The notes: generated from the letters alone by a model not told the origin. A DNA stretch of 64,000 nucleotides from DAOSCP01 sp035379625 (GCA_035379625.1 DAOSVM010000001.1:1-64000); one strand, 5' to 3'. Counted from the first letter of the stretch, positions 35,056 through 45,121 are shown. Numbers and translations: made by a program.

Positions 35056-36843
35056 TCATATTCTGAACTTTGTAATAAGTTCTCTTAGATTCTCTGTCAA
35101 TCTTGCTAGATCATCTGCGGCTCTTGCAATTTGTTGAATACCCATTGCTGTTTCTTGAGTTACAGTAGATATTGATTCAATATTTCTGCTTATTCCTTCA
35201 CTTGCTTGTGATTGTTTTTCGCTAGCATTAGCAACTTCAAAAACAATACCACTCACTTTATTGAAACCATTGAGAATTTCAGACAACACAACCGAAACTT
35301 CTTCGGTTAATTGCATACCATATTCAACAGCTTTTGTAGCTTGCGCCATTGAATTATCGGCTTCTATAGCTTCATTTTGGATAGCTTTGATTGTATTTGC
35401 AATTTCTTTTGTCGCTTTAGATGTTCTTTCAGCTAATTTTCTTACTTCATCGGCTACAACCGCAAAACCTCTACCTTGTTCACCTGCTCTAGCTGCCTCT
35501 ATAGCTGCATTCAAAGCGAGCAAATTGGTTTGTTCCGCAATTTCATCAATTACTTGAGTGATTTCACCGATCTGATCTGTTTTTTTAGCAAGAGAAGCTA
35601 TAATTTCACCTGTTTGTTTTGAAGCAGCAACAATCTTTTGCATTCCTGCTTTGGTTTCATTAACTTTTTGTACACCTTTATTAGCATCATTACTTGCAAC
35701 TTGTGCTGTTTGTGCTGCTTGGGAAGCATTTCTGCTACTTTGGATGATTAAAGCGGCCATATTTTCAACTGCCATAGCAACCTGACTTGCTTGTTGTGTT
35801 TGTTCATTTGCACCGGCTGCCATTTCTTCTGTACTTGCAGATATTTGAGAACTTGCGCTTGCTGTTGCTTGAACAGCTTCAGTTACTTTTCTTACTAAAT
35901 CTTTAATATTATCAACAACATTATTGAATGCATGCCCTAATTTACCAATCTCATCATCTTTTTCAACTACTATTCTTGCGCTTAAATCAAAATTAGCAAA
36001 TTTTTCCATTTGAACCATAAATTTTTCAACTGATCTCGATAAGTATTCCTGTTGTTGTTTTGATTGCTCGAGAATTTGCTTTAATTCTTCTTCCTTCATT
36101 TGCATCTGTGCAGCAGTTTGTACTTGCTCTTCAATAAGTTTTCTAACATTATCTATCATTAAGCTAAAACTTTTAGCTAATGTTTCAATTTCATCACCTG
36201 TAGTTATATTTGGCTTTTTATGGAAATTACCTTTTCCAATTTCTTCAGCTACTTTTGTTAATTCGTCCAGTGGCTTTGTTATATTATTTGATAAATAATA
36301 CCCGAAAGCAAGAACAATACCTAAAGCAATAACACCTAAAATAAGAGAATTAAATGAATTTTTATCTGTAGTATCTATTAAAAATTTCTTTGAGAAATCT
36401 ATTTCAACATACCCTACAACATTCTTACTCACATCAAGCATAGGCATAAATGTAGTAATTACTTTGTCTCCTTCGTTTATTTGAAATTTATTCGATTTTT
36501 GAAAAGATGGTTTTTCGTTATTTTGGGCGTTATATCCTTTTACAAAATTTAAATCTGGGTCATAAACCTTAACTTTTGAAATTGTTGCATATTCACCTGC
36601 ATCTTTTTTCAAAAGAGATAGAGTCTCATCTAATTTCTGCCCATTATCCAATAACATAATTTGCATACCCAACGATAAATTTTCACTTAATAATTGTGTA
36701 ATAAATTCAGCATCCTTTGTTATCAACGTAACAGCCATATCTTTTGCTTTGTAAGGGGAATAAAATGCTAACAATATATCCATTATTATTCCTGTTATAA
36801 TAACAAGAAATAATATTTTCCCTTTTACAGATCTGGTTTTCAT
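35056..36843 (-). CDS. methyl-accepting chemotaxis protein
   Basis: 595 residues. Membrane helix at 9-27, a periplasmic sensor domain of ~135 residues (single-Cache-like, with VKVYDPDLNFVKGYN), a second helix at ~165-187, HAMP (ITKPLDELTKVAEEIG) at ~188-240 and a second HAMP-like stretch near 290. The cytoplasmic hairpin tip is canonical (EIAEQTNLLALNAAIEAARA near 425). Ends ENLRELITKFRI without a CheR-binding pentapeptide. It signals to CheA/CheW, not encoded here. Ligand unknown. The ferritin-like gene follows 19 bp later, possibly in the same transcript. Confidence 0.92.
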   Translation of the reverse strand: MKTRSVKGKILFLVIITGIIMDILLAFYSPYKAKDMAVTLITKDAEFITQLLSENLSLGMQIMLLDNGQKLDETLSLLKKDAGEYATISKVKVYDPDLNFVKGYNAQNNEKPSFQKSNKFQINEGDKVITTFMPMLDVSKNVVGYVEIDFSKKFLIDTTDKNSFNSLILGVIALGIVLAFGYYLSNNITKPLDELTKVAEEIGKGNFHKKPNITTGDEIETLAKSFSLMIDNVRKLIEEQVQTAAQMQMKEEELKQILEQSKQQQEYLSRSVEKFMVQMEKFANFDLSARIVVEKDDEIGKLGHAFNNVVDNIKDLVRKVTEAVQATASASSQISASTEEMAAGANEQTQQASQVAMAVENMAALIIQSSRNASQAAQTAQVASNDANKGVQKVNETKAGMQKIVAASKQTGEIIASLAKKTDQIGEITQVIDEIAEQTNLLALNAAIEAARAGEQGRGFAVVADEVRKLAERTSKATKEIANTIKAIQNEAIEADNSMAQATKAVEYGMQLTEEVSVVLSEILNGFNKVSGIVFEVANASEKQSQASEGISRNIESISTVTQETAMGIQQIARAADDLARLTENLRELITKFRI

Positions 36844-36921
36844 AAATATTTCTCTCCAATATTTACTTAATCTTTTTTCTTAAAATAATATTTTTTTTTC
36901 GTAAAAAAAAGATAATTTTAA

Positions 36922-37710
36922 TCATTTAAACAAATTATTAAACTTTTGATGTAAATTTTTATCTTTATATTTGTCATCTTCAATTTCTTCCAATTCAATT
37001 CTCTTATAACCTGAGATAATATCGTTAATTAAAACTTTTTTATTTTGATAATCTATTCTATATTTAATCCTCCATGTGCGATATGCTAATTGATATAAAT
37101 CTTCATCGAATTTGGTAATTCTTTTTCTTTTTAAGTCATCGGGATAAATACTTAATTGTACTTTGGCATAATTATCTAAATTTATATTTGCATTCTCTTT
37201 GAGCCAACCGATTTTTTCTATGGATATGTTGGAAAATTCAATTTCATAAGTTTCATTACTCACATCTTTTACCCAACCTGTATTTACATTAGGGAAAGAA
37301 TCAGAATATGGTAAATATGGTTTGATATCAAGAATAGGTGTACCATCTAGAATATCAGACTCAGATATATAAATCTTTAAGTTTTCTATTTTTTCTAATC
37401 TAACACAACTTAAACCTATTTGGTTTGGCCTATATGGTGCCCTAGAAGCAAAGACACCTACTTTTTTTCTATTTGTATGACGAGGAGGAATTATCATCGG
37501 TTTCCAATTTTTATTTAAATGAAAAACATATATTACCCATATTCTTTCAAAGCCTTCTAATCCTTTTAGTGCTTGTTCAAAATTATAACCCCTTTTTAAT
37601 TCTATAACAGAATAATTCTCTTCGCTCAATACTCCTTGTCGTGGAGTTTCATATCTATATTTAAATTTTGATTTTACGTATCCAATAATATTGAAAGTTA
37701 TTTCATTCAT
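36922..37710 (-). CDS. trmO: tRNA (adenine37-N6)-methyltransferase TrmO-like
   Basis: 262 residues. UPF0066/TsaA beta-barrel SAM enzyme that methylates t6A37 in tRNA. IGYVKSKFKYRYETPRQG at the start; LEGFERIWVIYVFHLN near 50; the hallmark GVFASRAPYRPNQIGLSCVRL near 87-107, and DGTPILDIKPYLPYSD near 120. Residues ~165-262 form the C-terminal domain seen in E. coli-type members. Overlaps the hydrolase gene upstream by eight bases. Confidence 0.88.
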   Translation of the reverse strand: MNEITFNIIGYVKSKFKYRYETPRQGVLSEENYSVIELKRGYNFEQALKGLEGFERIWVIYVFHLNKNWKPMIIPPRHTNRKKVGVFASRAPYRPNQIGLSCVRLEKIENLKIYISESDILDGTPILDIKPYLPYSDSFPNVNTGWVKDVSNETYEIEFSNISIEKIGWLKENANINLDNYAKVQLSIYPDDLKRKRITKFDEDLYQLAYRTWRIKYRIDYQNKKVLINDIISGYKRIELEEIEDDKYKDKNLHQKFNNLFK

Positions 37711-38389
37711 TTATAATTTTTGCCTTTATCATATTAGCTAATGTCCTTGCTGAAAATGAATTAAAATGTACCCCATCTATAGTTAGTGAATAATTTCGTT
37801 GTTTAGATAATTTGTCTATTTCTTCTATATTTTTTATATACCCATCTTTCTCAACATCTACAGGTGTATTAGTCATCAACTTGGAATTCCCTGATAAATT
37901 TTTTGCTTGCCAACTAAAGAAATCAATATATTCAATTTTATTGTTTTCGCAAAAATTTTTCAATTTACTGTTAAATTCAATAACAATTTTATTATATGTA
38001 GTGTTTATATCTTCACCAAGTACAGGATTGCTAATTACTATCATTCTTAAATTTCTACTTTTACAAAAACTATAAATATTATTCCAAATCAAAATATATT
38101 CTTCAATATCATTTACTGGTTCTGATCCACTATTAATTATATTATTTATTACTTTTCTCCATAGTGGTCGCTCTTCATAAAATATCGGGAGTAATATATC
38201 ATTTCCTCCACCTTCAATAAGAATTAAATCATAATTATTAATTTCAATTTTTAGCAAACGATTATAAATCCCAGTGATTGTATCACCTGCTTTACCGAAA
38301 TTGTCTACCTCATAAAGTTTTAAAAATTCCACATAAGATATCCCGGGGAACCCCAATGTAATACTATTCCCTATTGCCAATATTTTCAT
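37703..38389 (-). CDS. SGNH/GDSL-family hydrolase
   Basis: 228 residues. Esterase or lipase fold: block I IGNSITLG with the nucleophile Ser near 9, block II Gly in FGKAGDTITG, block III EGGGNDILLP with Asn near 64, and block V DGVHFN with Asp and His near 210. No signal peptide, so it probably acts in the cytosol. Substrate unknown. Overlaps trmO, which suggests co-transcription; the divergent sirtuin gene begins 56 bp away. Confidence 0.82.
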   Translation of the reverse strand: MKILAIGNSITLGFPGISYVEFLKLYEVDNFGKAGDTITGIYNRLLKIEINNYDLILIEGGGNDILLPIFYEERPLWRKVINNIINSGSEPVNDIEEYILIWNNIYSFCKSRNLRMIVISNPVLGEDINTTYNKIVIEFNSKLKNFCENNKIEYIDFFSWQAKNLSGNSKLMTNTPVDVEKDGYIKNIEEIDKLSKQRNYSLTIDGVHFNSFSARTLANMIKAKIINE

Positions 38390-38445
38390 ATTGTGATATT
38401 AGTTTTATTTTTGTATTATTGAATTTAAATAATTATGGTATCGCA

Positions 38446-39201
38446 ATGAAAGATACATTTTTAAAAGTAGTAAATTTACTAATGAATTCCAAAAATATAG
38501 TCTTTTTCACTGGGGCTGGAATATCAGCTGAAAGTGGAGTTGCTACTTTTCGTGGAAGTGATGACAGCATCTGGAGTAAATTTAAGCCCGAAGAATTAGC
38601 AAATTTTAATGCGTTTATGCGAAATCCTGATTTGGTTTGGGAATGGTATCAATATCGCAGAGAAATAATTTCCAATGTAAAACCAAATCCAGCTCATATT
38701 ACTATAGCTAAATTTGAGCAATATTTCCCTAATTTAGCTGTAATAACTCAAAATGTGGATAATCTTCACAAACGTGCAGGAAGTACAAATGTCTTCGAAT
38801 TACACGGCAATATTGAAAGAAATTACTGCATTCAATGCCATACTTACTATAATACTTCTGACTTTGATCTAAAATCAAAATCTGTACCTAAATGTAAATG
38901 CGGCGGATTAATAAGACCCGATATCGTTTGGTTTGGTGAAGCTTTACCAGAATATACTTTTTCAAAATCAAAGGAAATTGCTGAAACAGCTGATATAATA
39001 TTCATCATCGGGACTAGTGGAGTAGTTTACCCTGCAGCGTATATCCCAGTTTGGGGTAAACAAAATGGAGCAAAACTTATTGAAATCAATATTACATATT
39101 CTGAATTATCTAATTATTGTGATTTTACATTATTAGGTAAAGCTGGTGAAATTCTCCCCGTAATTTTTGAGTTATTCACACAAAATGTGGATAAAGTGTG
39201 A
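38446..39201 (+). CDS. cobB: NAD-dependent protein deacylase, sirtuin
   Basis: 251 residues from ATG 38446; an in-frame ATG at 38374 would overlap the opposite gene and adds a non-conserved stretch. FFTGAGISAESGVATFRG at residues ~18-35, TQNVDNLHKRAGS near 102, catalytic His in ELHGNIE near 120, and zinc cysteines CIQC and CKCGG. WYQYRRE near residue 66 holds the YxxR pair that lets class III sirtuins remove succinyl and malonyl groups. It removes acyl groups from lysine with NAD. The last codons carry a DnaA-box sequence. Confidence 0.9.
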   Translation: MKDTFLKVVNLLMNSKNIVFFTGAGISAESGVATFRGSDDSIWSKFKPEELANFNAFMRNPDLVWEWYQYRREIISNVKPNPAHITIAKFEQYFPNLAVITQNVDNLHKRAGSTNVFELHGNIERNYCIQCHTYYNTSDFDLKSKSVPKCKCGGLIRPDIVWFGEALPEYTFSKSKEIAETADIIFIIGTSGVVYPAAYIPVWGKQNGAKLIEINITYSELSNYCDFTLLGKAGEILPVIFELFTQNVDKV

Positions 39202-39287
39202 ATTAATGTGAATAAGTCTTATTTTTTTGTGAATTAGTGTATAACTTATCCACAATTGTGGATAAACCACTGTGGAAATGTGGATAA
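39186..39287. promoter_or_regulatory. cluster of DnaA boxes (candidate replication origin or DnaA titration site)
   Basis: Four perfect 9-mers: TGTGGATAA at 39186, TTATCCACA at 39246, TGTGGATAA at 39257 and 39279. The middle pair forms the 20-bp palindrome TTATCCACAATTGTGGATAA (39246-39265). Near-matches lie at 39207 (TGTGAATAA), 39228 (TGTGAATTA) and 39271 (TGTGGAAAT). AT-rich DNA follows to the next start at 39330. The density in 100 bp is far above chance. dnaA and dnaN are not in the window. Confidence 0.65.
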
Positions 39288-39329
39288 CTTGTGAATTTTA
39301 TTCATTTTTTCCACTTTATGGAGTAAAAA

Positions 39330-40511
39330 ATGAAATTAACTAAAAAAATTCTTCTTTTGTCATTCATATCACTCTTTACTGATATGGCCTCTGAGATGCT
39401 ATATCCTATAATGCCATTGTATTTAAAGTCTATCGGATACTCAGTGGTTTTTATAGGAATTCTTGAAGGAATTGCTGAATTTACCTCTGGTATATCAAAA
39501 GGTTATTTTGGTAATCTTTCTGATGTATTAAATAAAAAATCAAAATTTATTAAAATTGGATATACCATTAGTGCTATTGCTAAACCTTTATTTCCTATTT
39601 TTAACAATGCTTTGTGGGTACTTTCGTTAAGAACAATCGACCGCTTTGGGAAAGGAATTCGTACTGCACCACGAGACGCTATGCTCTCAGAAGAAAGTAC
39701 TATTGAAACTAAAGGGCGTGTATTTGGATTTCATCGTTCTATGGATACATTAGGCGCTGTTTTAGGCGCTGGTATTACTTTTTTACTTATCTATTTCTTA
39801 AAAATTGATTATGTGTTTCTTTTTTATCTAGCTGCAGTCCCCGGATTTATTACAATTTTACTTCTTCAATTACTAAAGGATAAAAAACAATTGCCTCAAC
39901 AAAATTTAAATAAATCAAAAGTCAATTTCTTAGATTTCTTCAAATATTGGAAAATCGCACCTAAAAATTATAAAATTTTTATCATGGCTTTAACTATTTT
40001 TTCAATTGCAAATAGTTCAGATTTTTTTCTACTTTTAAGAGTAAAATCTTCATTTAATTCCGATTCAGCTACAATTTTACTTTATATTTTTTATAACATT
40101 ATATATGTAATTTTTTCTTTCCCTTTAGGAAAACTTGGAGACAAAATTGGCTTATTGAAAATTCAAATCTTGGGTTTTATTTTCTTTATTATAGTATATT
40201 TATCTTTTTCATTAGTTAATAGTTTGTTAGCTTTTATTACAATATTTTTTCTATATGGTATTTATGCCGCTTCAACTGAAGGTATATCTAAAGCTATAAT
40301 AAGTAATATAGTATCAAAAAACCAATTAGGGACTGCTCTTGGTTTATTTTTAACATTACAGAGCTTTTCTATCCTAATTGGTAATACAATTTCTGGTTTT
40401 ATTTGGAATTTTTTCAGTCAACAAACAATGTTTATTTTTTCTTCTATTCTTACTTTTATTTCATTAGTTATAATTTTATTTCATTCAAAAATACTAGAAG
40501 ATGCTTACTAA
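39330..40511 (+). CDS. MFS transporter
   Basis: 393 residues, about twelve membrane helices. SLFTDMASEMLYPIMPLYL in helix 1, a motif-A-like loop GNLSDVLNKKSKFI, and the group's hallmark DRFGKGIRTAPRDAMLSE near residue 108. This subfamily is widespread and poorly characterised; a drug or metabolite exporter is likely. RBS GGAG precedes the ATG by seven bases. It immediately follows the DnaA-box cluster and ends four bases before the convergent chemoreceptor gene. Confidence 0.8.
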   Translation: MKLTKKILLLSFISLFTDMASEMLYPIMPLYLKSIGYSVVFIGILEGIAEFTSGISKGYFGNLSDVLNKKSKFIKIGYTISAIAKPLFPIFNNALWVLSLRTIDRFGKGIRTAPRDAMLSEESTIETKGRVFGFHRSMDTLGAVLGAGITFLLIYFLKIDYVFLFYLAAVPGFITILLLQLLKDKKQLPQQNLNKSKVNFLDFFKYWKIAPKNYKIFIMALTIFSIANSSDFFLLLRVKSSFNSDSATILLYIFYNIIYVIFSFPLGKLGDKIGLLKIQILGFIFFIIVYLSFSLVNSLLAFITIFFLYGIYAASTEGISKAIISNIVSKNQLGTALGLFLTLQSFSILIGNTISGFIWNFFSQQTMFIFSSILTFISLVIILFHSKILEDAY

Positions 40512-40515
40512 TTTT

Positions 40516-42864
40516 TTAACTATTTACTAACATTTGTAAACTTGTTACTAATCTTGCTATATCTTCTGTACCTGTAGCAACGTAATTAACTGCTTGTAAT
40601 GTTTCTTTCAAATTAATATCCATTACTTGTATTTTCCCGTTTATATCTGATGAAAAATTTTTATAGTTGTTAACTACATTTACAATGTTATTCAAATTTT
40701 TAGCAATAATTTCAATATTGTTTTTTAAGTTTTGTAAATTTGTAAAAAATGCTGTAATAACTGTTTGTGTATTTTGTGCTTTTTCAACATTCTCTTGCAT
40801 ATTATTTACTACCGAAAAAGTATTATTTTGAATACTTTTAACCATATCTGCTATCTCTTTTGTAGCCTTTCCTGTTCTTTCTGCAAGTTTTCTAACCTCA
40901 TCAGCTACAACCGCAAACCCTCTACCTTGTTCACCTGCTCTAGCAGCCTCTATTGCTGCATTTAATGCAAGTAAATTAGTTTGATCTGCTATTTCATCTA
41001 TGGTATTTGTAATATTATTTATCAATTCTGCATCTTTTGAAAGTTGATTTACAATTTCTGATATATGATTTATAGATCCTACTAATTTGTTTAACTCTTC
41101 AACATTTTTCTTCATTTTATCAGTACTATTATTGACAAATACTTCAATTTCACTTGCTTTATTTGATGTATTATTTGTATTGACATAAATTTGATTTATC
41201 CCTTCCTCTACATCCTTTGAAGAATTTGCTATTGTACCTATTTCCCTTGTAATTTCATCAACACCTGTTGAAATTTCTTCTACTGTTGCTGTAAATTCAT
41301 TTGCTGCTGCTGAAAGTGTTACAATTGCTCTATTAATCTCTTGAAATGGTTTTATTAAAACTTCCATTAACTGGTTTATATTACTTGCTAATACATTGAA
41401 CTCTCCTTTGTATTTCGATATATCAATTCTATTTGTTAAATCATTTTGTAATGCTTTACTTCCAACATCATTCAGATCATTAATTAATCCTTTTAGTGTG
41501 TTAATTAGATGATTAAATGTAGTTGTTATAATAAATTGTTTACCTGGGAAATTTTGAACATTTTTATTTAAATCCCCATTTGATATATCTTCAAGAATTC
41601 GTAAAACAGACTTTAAATTATTCACATGCATAGCAGAAACTTCATTCATATTATTCACAAGTGTGGCAAAACCATAACTATATTTATTAGGAATCTCATA
41701 ATCCCAATCCCCTTCCTTTTGTCTGCTATAATATTCATCAATATTTTTTATAATATCTTTCAGCGTATTTCGCATAATTTCAAAATCTTTTGCTAAATCA
41801 CCTATTTCATCATTTTGATTTATATCATTTTTTATATCTAATTTACCATTAGCGATTTCATTAGCAAGTTTTTGTAATTTTGATAAAGGAGTTGTTATTA
41901 TATTTTTTATAACATATGTAATAACAATTGTTAATAACACAATTACAAAAAGTGAAGTTATAATAAGTATATCCCTTATTTTATATAATGGTTGATATAT
42001 AGAACTATATGGTACCACAACATAAAAATTCCATTTTTCATTCCCAGTAATTGTAAATTCATAATTTTGAACAAGTAATTCATCTTTATCAAGTGTACTA
42101 ATGTAACTTTTAGCATCACTTAAATTTATTTTATCATCATAGTGACCTATAATTTTATTTCCAGATGTGGTCAAAAAAACAAATCCATCACCATATGGCT
42201 TTACTGAACTTAACACTTCTTTTATATAATCCAGTGATATATCAACCCCAACTGCTCCTAAAAAATTATTTTTATTATCAATTATAGGAACAACAACGGA
42301 GGTCATTAAAAGTGTATCTTTATCATTATAACTATCTTTGTAAGGTTCTAATAATAAATTTTTCTTTTCTTTTTTAGGAATAAGATAATATTCTGCTGTT
42401 TGGGAATCATTTTCTTTTGTTATATTAAATTCTTTAGCATCTGTATTTGCTTTTTCTCTATAGTAATACGGCGTAAATCTTCCCACTTCATTACTACCAG
42501 GTTGATTTATAAATTTATTATCATTTTGCGTTTGTTCCATAATAAGCCATAATGCATTAATATTTTTATACTCATCAAAAGTTGATTCAAGAAATTTGAT
42601 AATTATTCGCCTACCTTCTGAAGTACTTACATCATTTTTCGAAATATATGATTTAGATATTTTATCAATATCCAAAGCTTGGTGTAGTTGTTCCGAAATT
42701 TTTTTACTATAAAGAAGTGAGGTTGTATTTAAATTATTCTTCACGGATATTTCTATTTCATTTCGGTAAAAATTATAGATAATAGCCGAAGACATAATAT
42801 AAATTATTATAAAAGAAACTATAACGGAAAGTAATATTTTTTTTGACAAACTTATTTTATACAT
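40516..42864 (-). CDS. methyl-accepting chemotaxis protein with double-Cache sensor
   Basis: 782 residues. Membrane helix at 10-30, a ~270-residue periplasmic dCache_1 domain (NALWLIMEQ, RFTPYYYREKAN, VVVPIIDNKNNFLGAVGVDISL), a second helix at ~300-320, HAMP (ITTPLSKLQKLANEIANGK) and an extra HAMP-like region to ~460. The signalling hairpin has ADQTNLLALNAAIEAARAGE near 645. dCache domains of this layout often bind amino acids or other small organics. No CheR pentapeptide. It lies just downstream of the hook genes but is separated by a terminator. Confidence 0.92.
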   Translation of the reverse strand: MYKISLSKKILLSVIVSFIIIYIMSSAIIYNFYRNEIEISVKNNLNTTSLLYSKKISEQLHQALDIDKISKSYISKNDVSTSEGRRIIIKFLESTFDEYKNINALWLIMEQTQNDNKFINQPGSNEVGRFTPYYYREKANTDAKEFNITKENDSQTAEYYLIPKKEKKNLLLEPYKDSYNDKDTLLMTSVVVPIIDNKNNFLGAVGVDISLDYIKEVLSSVKPYGDGFVFLTTSGNKIIGHYDDKINLSDAKSYISTLDKDELLVQNYEFTITGNEKWNFYVVVPYSSIYQPLYKIRDILIITSLFVIVLLTIVITYVIKNIITTPLSKLQKLANEIANGKLDIKNDINQNDEIGDLAKDFEIMRNTLKDIIKNIDEYYSRQKEGDWDYEIPNKYSYGFATLVNNMNEVSAMHVNNLKSVLRILEDISNGDLNKNVQNFPGKQFIITTTFNHLINTLKGLINDLNDVGSKALQNDLTNRIDISKYKGEFNVLASNINQLMEVLIKPFQEINRAIVTLSAAANEFTATVEEISTGVDEITREIGTIANSSKDVEEGINQIYVNTNNTSNKASEIEVFVNNSTDKMKKNVEELNKLVGSINHISEIVNQLSKDAELINNITNTIDEIADQTNLLALNAAIEAARAGEQGRGFAVVADEVRKLAERTGKATKEIADMVKSIQNNTFSVVNNMQENVEKAQNTQTVITAFFTNLQNLKNNIEIIAKNLNNIVNVVNNYKNFSSDINGKIQVMDINLKETLQAVNYVATGTEDIARLVTSLQMLVNS

Positions 42865-42973
42865 AAATCCCTCAAAAATTTTATTATTTTCTAAAGAAAT
42901 TAGTTATAATATTAATTACAACTAATTTAATTTATAAATTAGTAATATAATAAAATAAAAATTATATAAAAAT

Positions 42974-43003
42974 AAAAAAGCTGTTCAGAGAACAGCTTTT
43001 TTA
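42974..43003 (-). terminator. terminator after the second flgE
   Basis: AAAAGCTGTTC-TCT-GAACAGCTTTTTT on the minus strand; a nine-bp stem with a T-run, 20 bp past the stop. Confidence 0.88.
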
Positions 43004-43021
43004 TGCCAAATAATTATTTTT

Positions 43022-44698
43022 TTACCTTACTATTGCAGTTAATTCTTGTAACATATTATCAGAAGTTGTAATAACTCTTGCATTAGCTTGGAAACCTCTT
43101 TGTGCAACTATCATTTTCGTAAATTCTTCAGCCAAATCGACATTAGATTGTTCTAGAGCCTGCGATTGTACCGTAGTACCTGATTCTTGCCCAAGAGATT
43201 GAACTATTGGTTCACCTGAGTTTGCAGATACTGTAAACATATTATCGCCTGTTGCTATCAATCCATTTCTATTAGCAAAATTTGCTACCATAATTTGTGC
43301 TAACGTTTTTGTTTTACCATTGGAAAAAACACCCTCAATAACACCATATTGATCAATATTTATATTTAATAAATTAGCCGCTGCTGCACCATCTTGCCCG
43401 GTTACTGTTAGAGTTGATTCCGCTGCAGTTTGTGTTATACCATTAAATTGGCCTACCGATCCTAAATTCAAAGTTATCATCTGATTCTTTTGTGCTCCTT
43501 GAGCTGGATCAAATTCAATTTGTACAGTAGGCGGGACAACTGATTTTATTGTACCATCTGTATTAAATTCCAATGTCCCGTAATTATTATATAAATTTCC
43601 ACTTGCTGAAGGAACACTCGCCTCAAAATGCCATTTATTATCTGCAATCTTCATAAATGTTAAAGACAAAGTATGAGCAGTTCCAAGAGAATCATATATA
43701 CTAACCGCTCCAGTAATCTTTTTGCTCTTTTGGGATTCAACAACAATATTATCGCTATTATTAATTGAATTTGCTAAATTTTGTTGCTGAATATTAGTTG
43801 GATCAATTGTAAAATTCAAATATTCTGCTGGTACATTAATTTTATTAACCACACCATCAAATAATGCTTTAGATGAAGGTTTCATTGTCCATTTGCCATC
43901 GTTATCTTCAAACTCTATACCTGCAATACTACCCGATGAGCCTGGGACATCAACTCCAGCTTTTTGTACAACCCAATTCAGTGTCCATGTATTAGCAGCG
44001 GTTTTTGTCCAATTAGTATTTATAGTATACTCATTTCCAATATCACTGTAAATTTTTTGGCTATAACCTGCAACACTGCTACCTACAGCAGTATTTTGGT
44101 CAATATTTCCAAATATACTAACTTTTCTTGTTGTTGTCGTTGGTACCGATTCAGCAGTACTCAAATTACCGATCCAATTAACTGTAGAAGTAGCTTGTGC
44201 TGGTATTTTTTGTGAAAGATCAATCTTTATATCTTGTAAAGCATTACCTGAAGGTAATAACCCATTAACATCAGCTAATTTGCCTTGTACTTTTGCACCT
44301 GATTGTGGACTTACCAAGTTCCCCTCTTCATCAAATATAAACGAACCAGCTCTTGTATAAGTAGTTTTATCATAATTTTTAAGTATAAACAAAGCATTCC
44401 CTTGTAATGCAAGATCTGTAACTATTCCTGTTCTTTCAAAAGTACCTTGCCCCCAATTTCTATCTATTGAATTCAATTTTGTACCAAAACCAACTTGAAA
44501 TGAATTTTGGCCTCCTGAAAATTCATTAGGTTGTTTACCAGATCTGATAACTTGGCTCAAACTTTCTGCAAATGTGACTCTTGATTGCTTATATCCAACC
44601 GTATTTACGTTGGAAATATTATTACCTACTATATCCATCATTACTTGATGGTTTTTTAATCCAGATACGCCTGATAACATTGAGTTTAAGAGTGCCAT
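43022..44698 (-). CDS. flgE: flagellar hook protein FlgE, copy 2
   Basis: 558 residues. Rod/hook family: N-terminal SMLSGVSGLKNHQVMMDIVGNNISNVNTVGYK, the FlgE-type FERTGIVTDLALQGNALFIL near 90, and the C-terminal LEQSNVDLAEEFTKMIVAQRGFQANARVI near 520. The middle part has two FlgE D2-like domains, making it longer than the ~400-residue enteric protein. It polymerises into the hook outside the cell. Preceded by an AGGAGGG site and a two-hairpin leader that is also found before copy 1. About half of its conserved ends match copy 1; the middle is diverged. Confidence 0.92.
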   Translation of the reverse strand: MALLNSMLSGVSGLKNHQVMMDIVGNNISNVNTVGYKQSRVTFAESLSQVIRSGKQPNEFSGGQNSFQVGFGTKLNSIDRNWGQGTFERTGIVTDLALQGNALFILKNYDKTTYTRAGSFIFDEEGNLVSPQSGAKVQGKLADVNGLLPSGNALQDIKIDLSQKIPAQATSTVNWIGNLSTAESVPTTTTRKVSIFGNIDQNTAVGSSVAGYSQKIYSDIGNEYTINTNWTKTAANTWTLNWVVQKAGVDVPGSSGSIAGIEFEDNDGKWTMKPSSKALFDGVVNKINVPAEYLNFTIDPTNIQQQNLANSINNSDNIVVESQKSKKITGAVSIYDSLGTAHTLSLTFMKIADNKWHFEASVPSASGNLYNNYGTLEFNTDGTIKSVVPPTVQIEFDPAQGAQKNQMITLNLGSVGQFNGITQTAAESTLTVTGQDGAAAANLLNINIDQYGVIEGVFSNGKTKTLAQIMVANFANRNGLIATGDNMFTVSANSGEPIVQSLGQESGTTVQSQALEQSNVDLAEEFTKMIVAQRGFQANARVITTSDNMLQELTAIVR

Positions 44699-44772
44699 TT
44701 TACCCTCCTGATTTTATCAGCATCAATCATTCTGCTGATAGAAGGACTCCCTCAATAGGTCCAGTCCTTACT
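44699..44772 (-). ncRNA. two-hairpin leader RNA of flgE copy 2, candidate translational switch
   Basis: On the minus strand: hairpin 1, AAGGACT / AGTCCTT (44769-44763 with 44748-44742), with an inner GGA bulge and CCT / AGG; hairpin 2, TATCAGC / GCTGATA (44740-44734 with 44721-44715) with the loop AGAATGATTGAT; then the ribosome binding site. CCTATTGA of hairpin 1 (44759-44752) can pair with TCAGGAGG (44711-44704), seven of eight positions including one G-U. Loop and layout match the leader of copy 1. Confidence 0.6.
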
Positions 44773-44833
44773 TTTGTTTTTTACCTGTCATCCTTGACGT
44801 TAATTTATTCTGTTAATCCTTTGTCAGAATATT

Positions 44834-45121
44834 TTAACTTGCAAATATTACCGTATCAATATTTGTAAAGATATTATTATCCCCATTAAATACTGGAACT
44901 ACAGTTACTACAATTTTATTGTTAATATTAACAATCATTGCAGACTTTTTCATTATCACTAATGATTCCTTTGCTCCTTTTTGATCTGCTTGCTCAACAG
45001 CTAATTTCAACTTTTCAATATCCATTTCATCTATTGAAATATTTCTTTTCTTTAACCTTTTCATTGCATGAGCAGAAAATTTAATTATTTGTTCATTTTC
45101 AGTTTTAATTTCAATATTCAT
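44834..45121 (-). CDS. flagellar operon protein, TIGR02530 family
   Basis: 95 residues. IKFSAHAMKRLKKRNISIDEMDIEKL, then AVEQADQKGAKESLVIM and the C-terminal NIFTNIDTVIF match the family found between flgD and flgE in many non-enteric flagellar operons. Its function is not established; it may help hook assembly. RBS GGAG upstream. Here it lies between two flgE genes, which suggests that a flgE was duplicated around it. Confidence 0.82.
   Translation of the reverse strand: MNIEIKTENEQIIKFSAHAMKRLKKRNISIDEMDIEKLKLAVEQADQKGAKESLVIMKKSAMIVNINNKIVVTVVPVFNGDNNIFTNIDTVIFAS

Noticed and set aside
38374..38445. Longer sirtuin start
   Set aside because: It would run over the start of the divergent hydrolase gene and adds residues with no sirtuin similarity.
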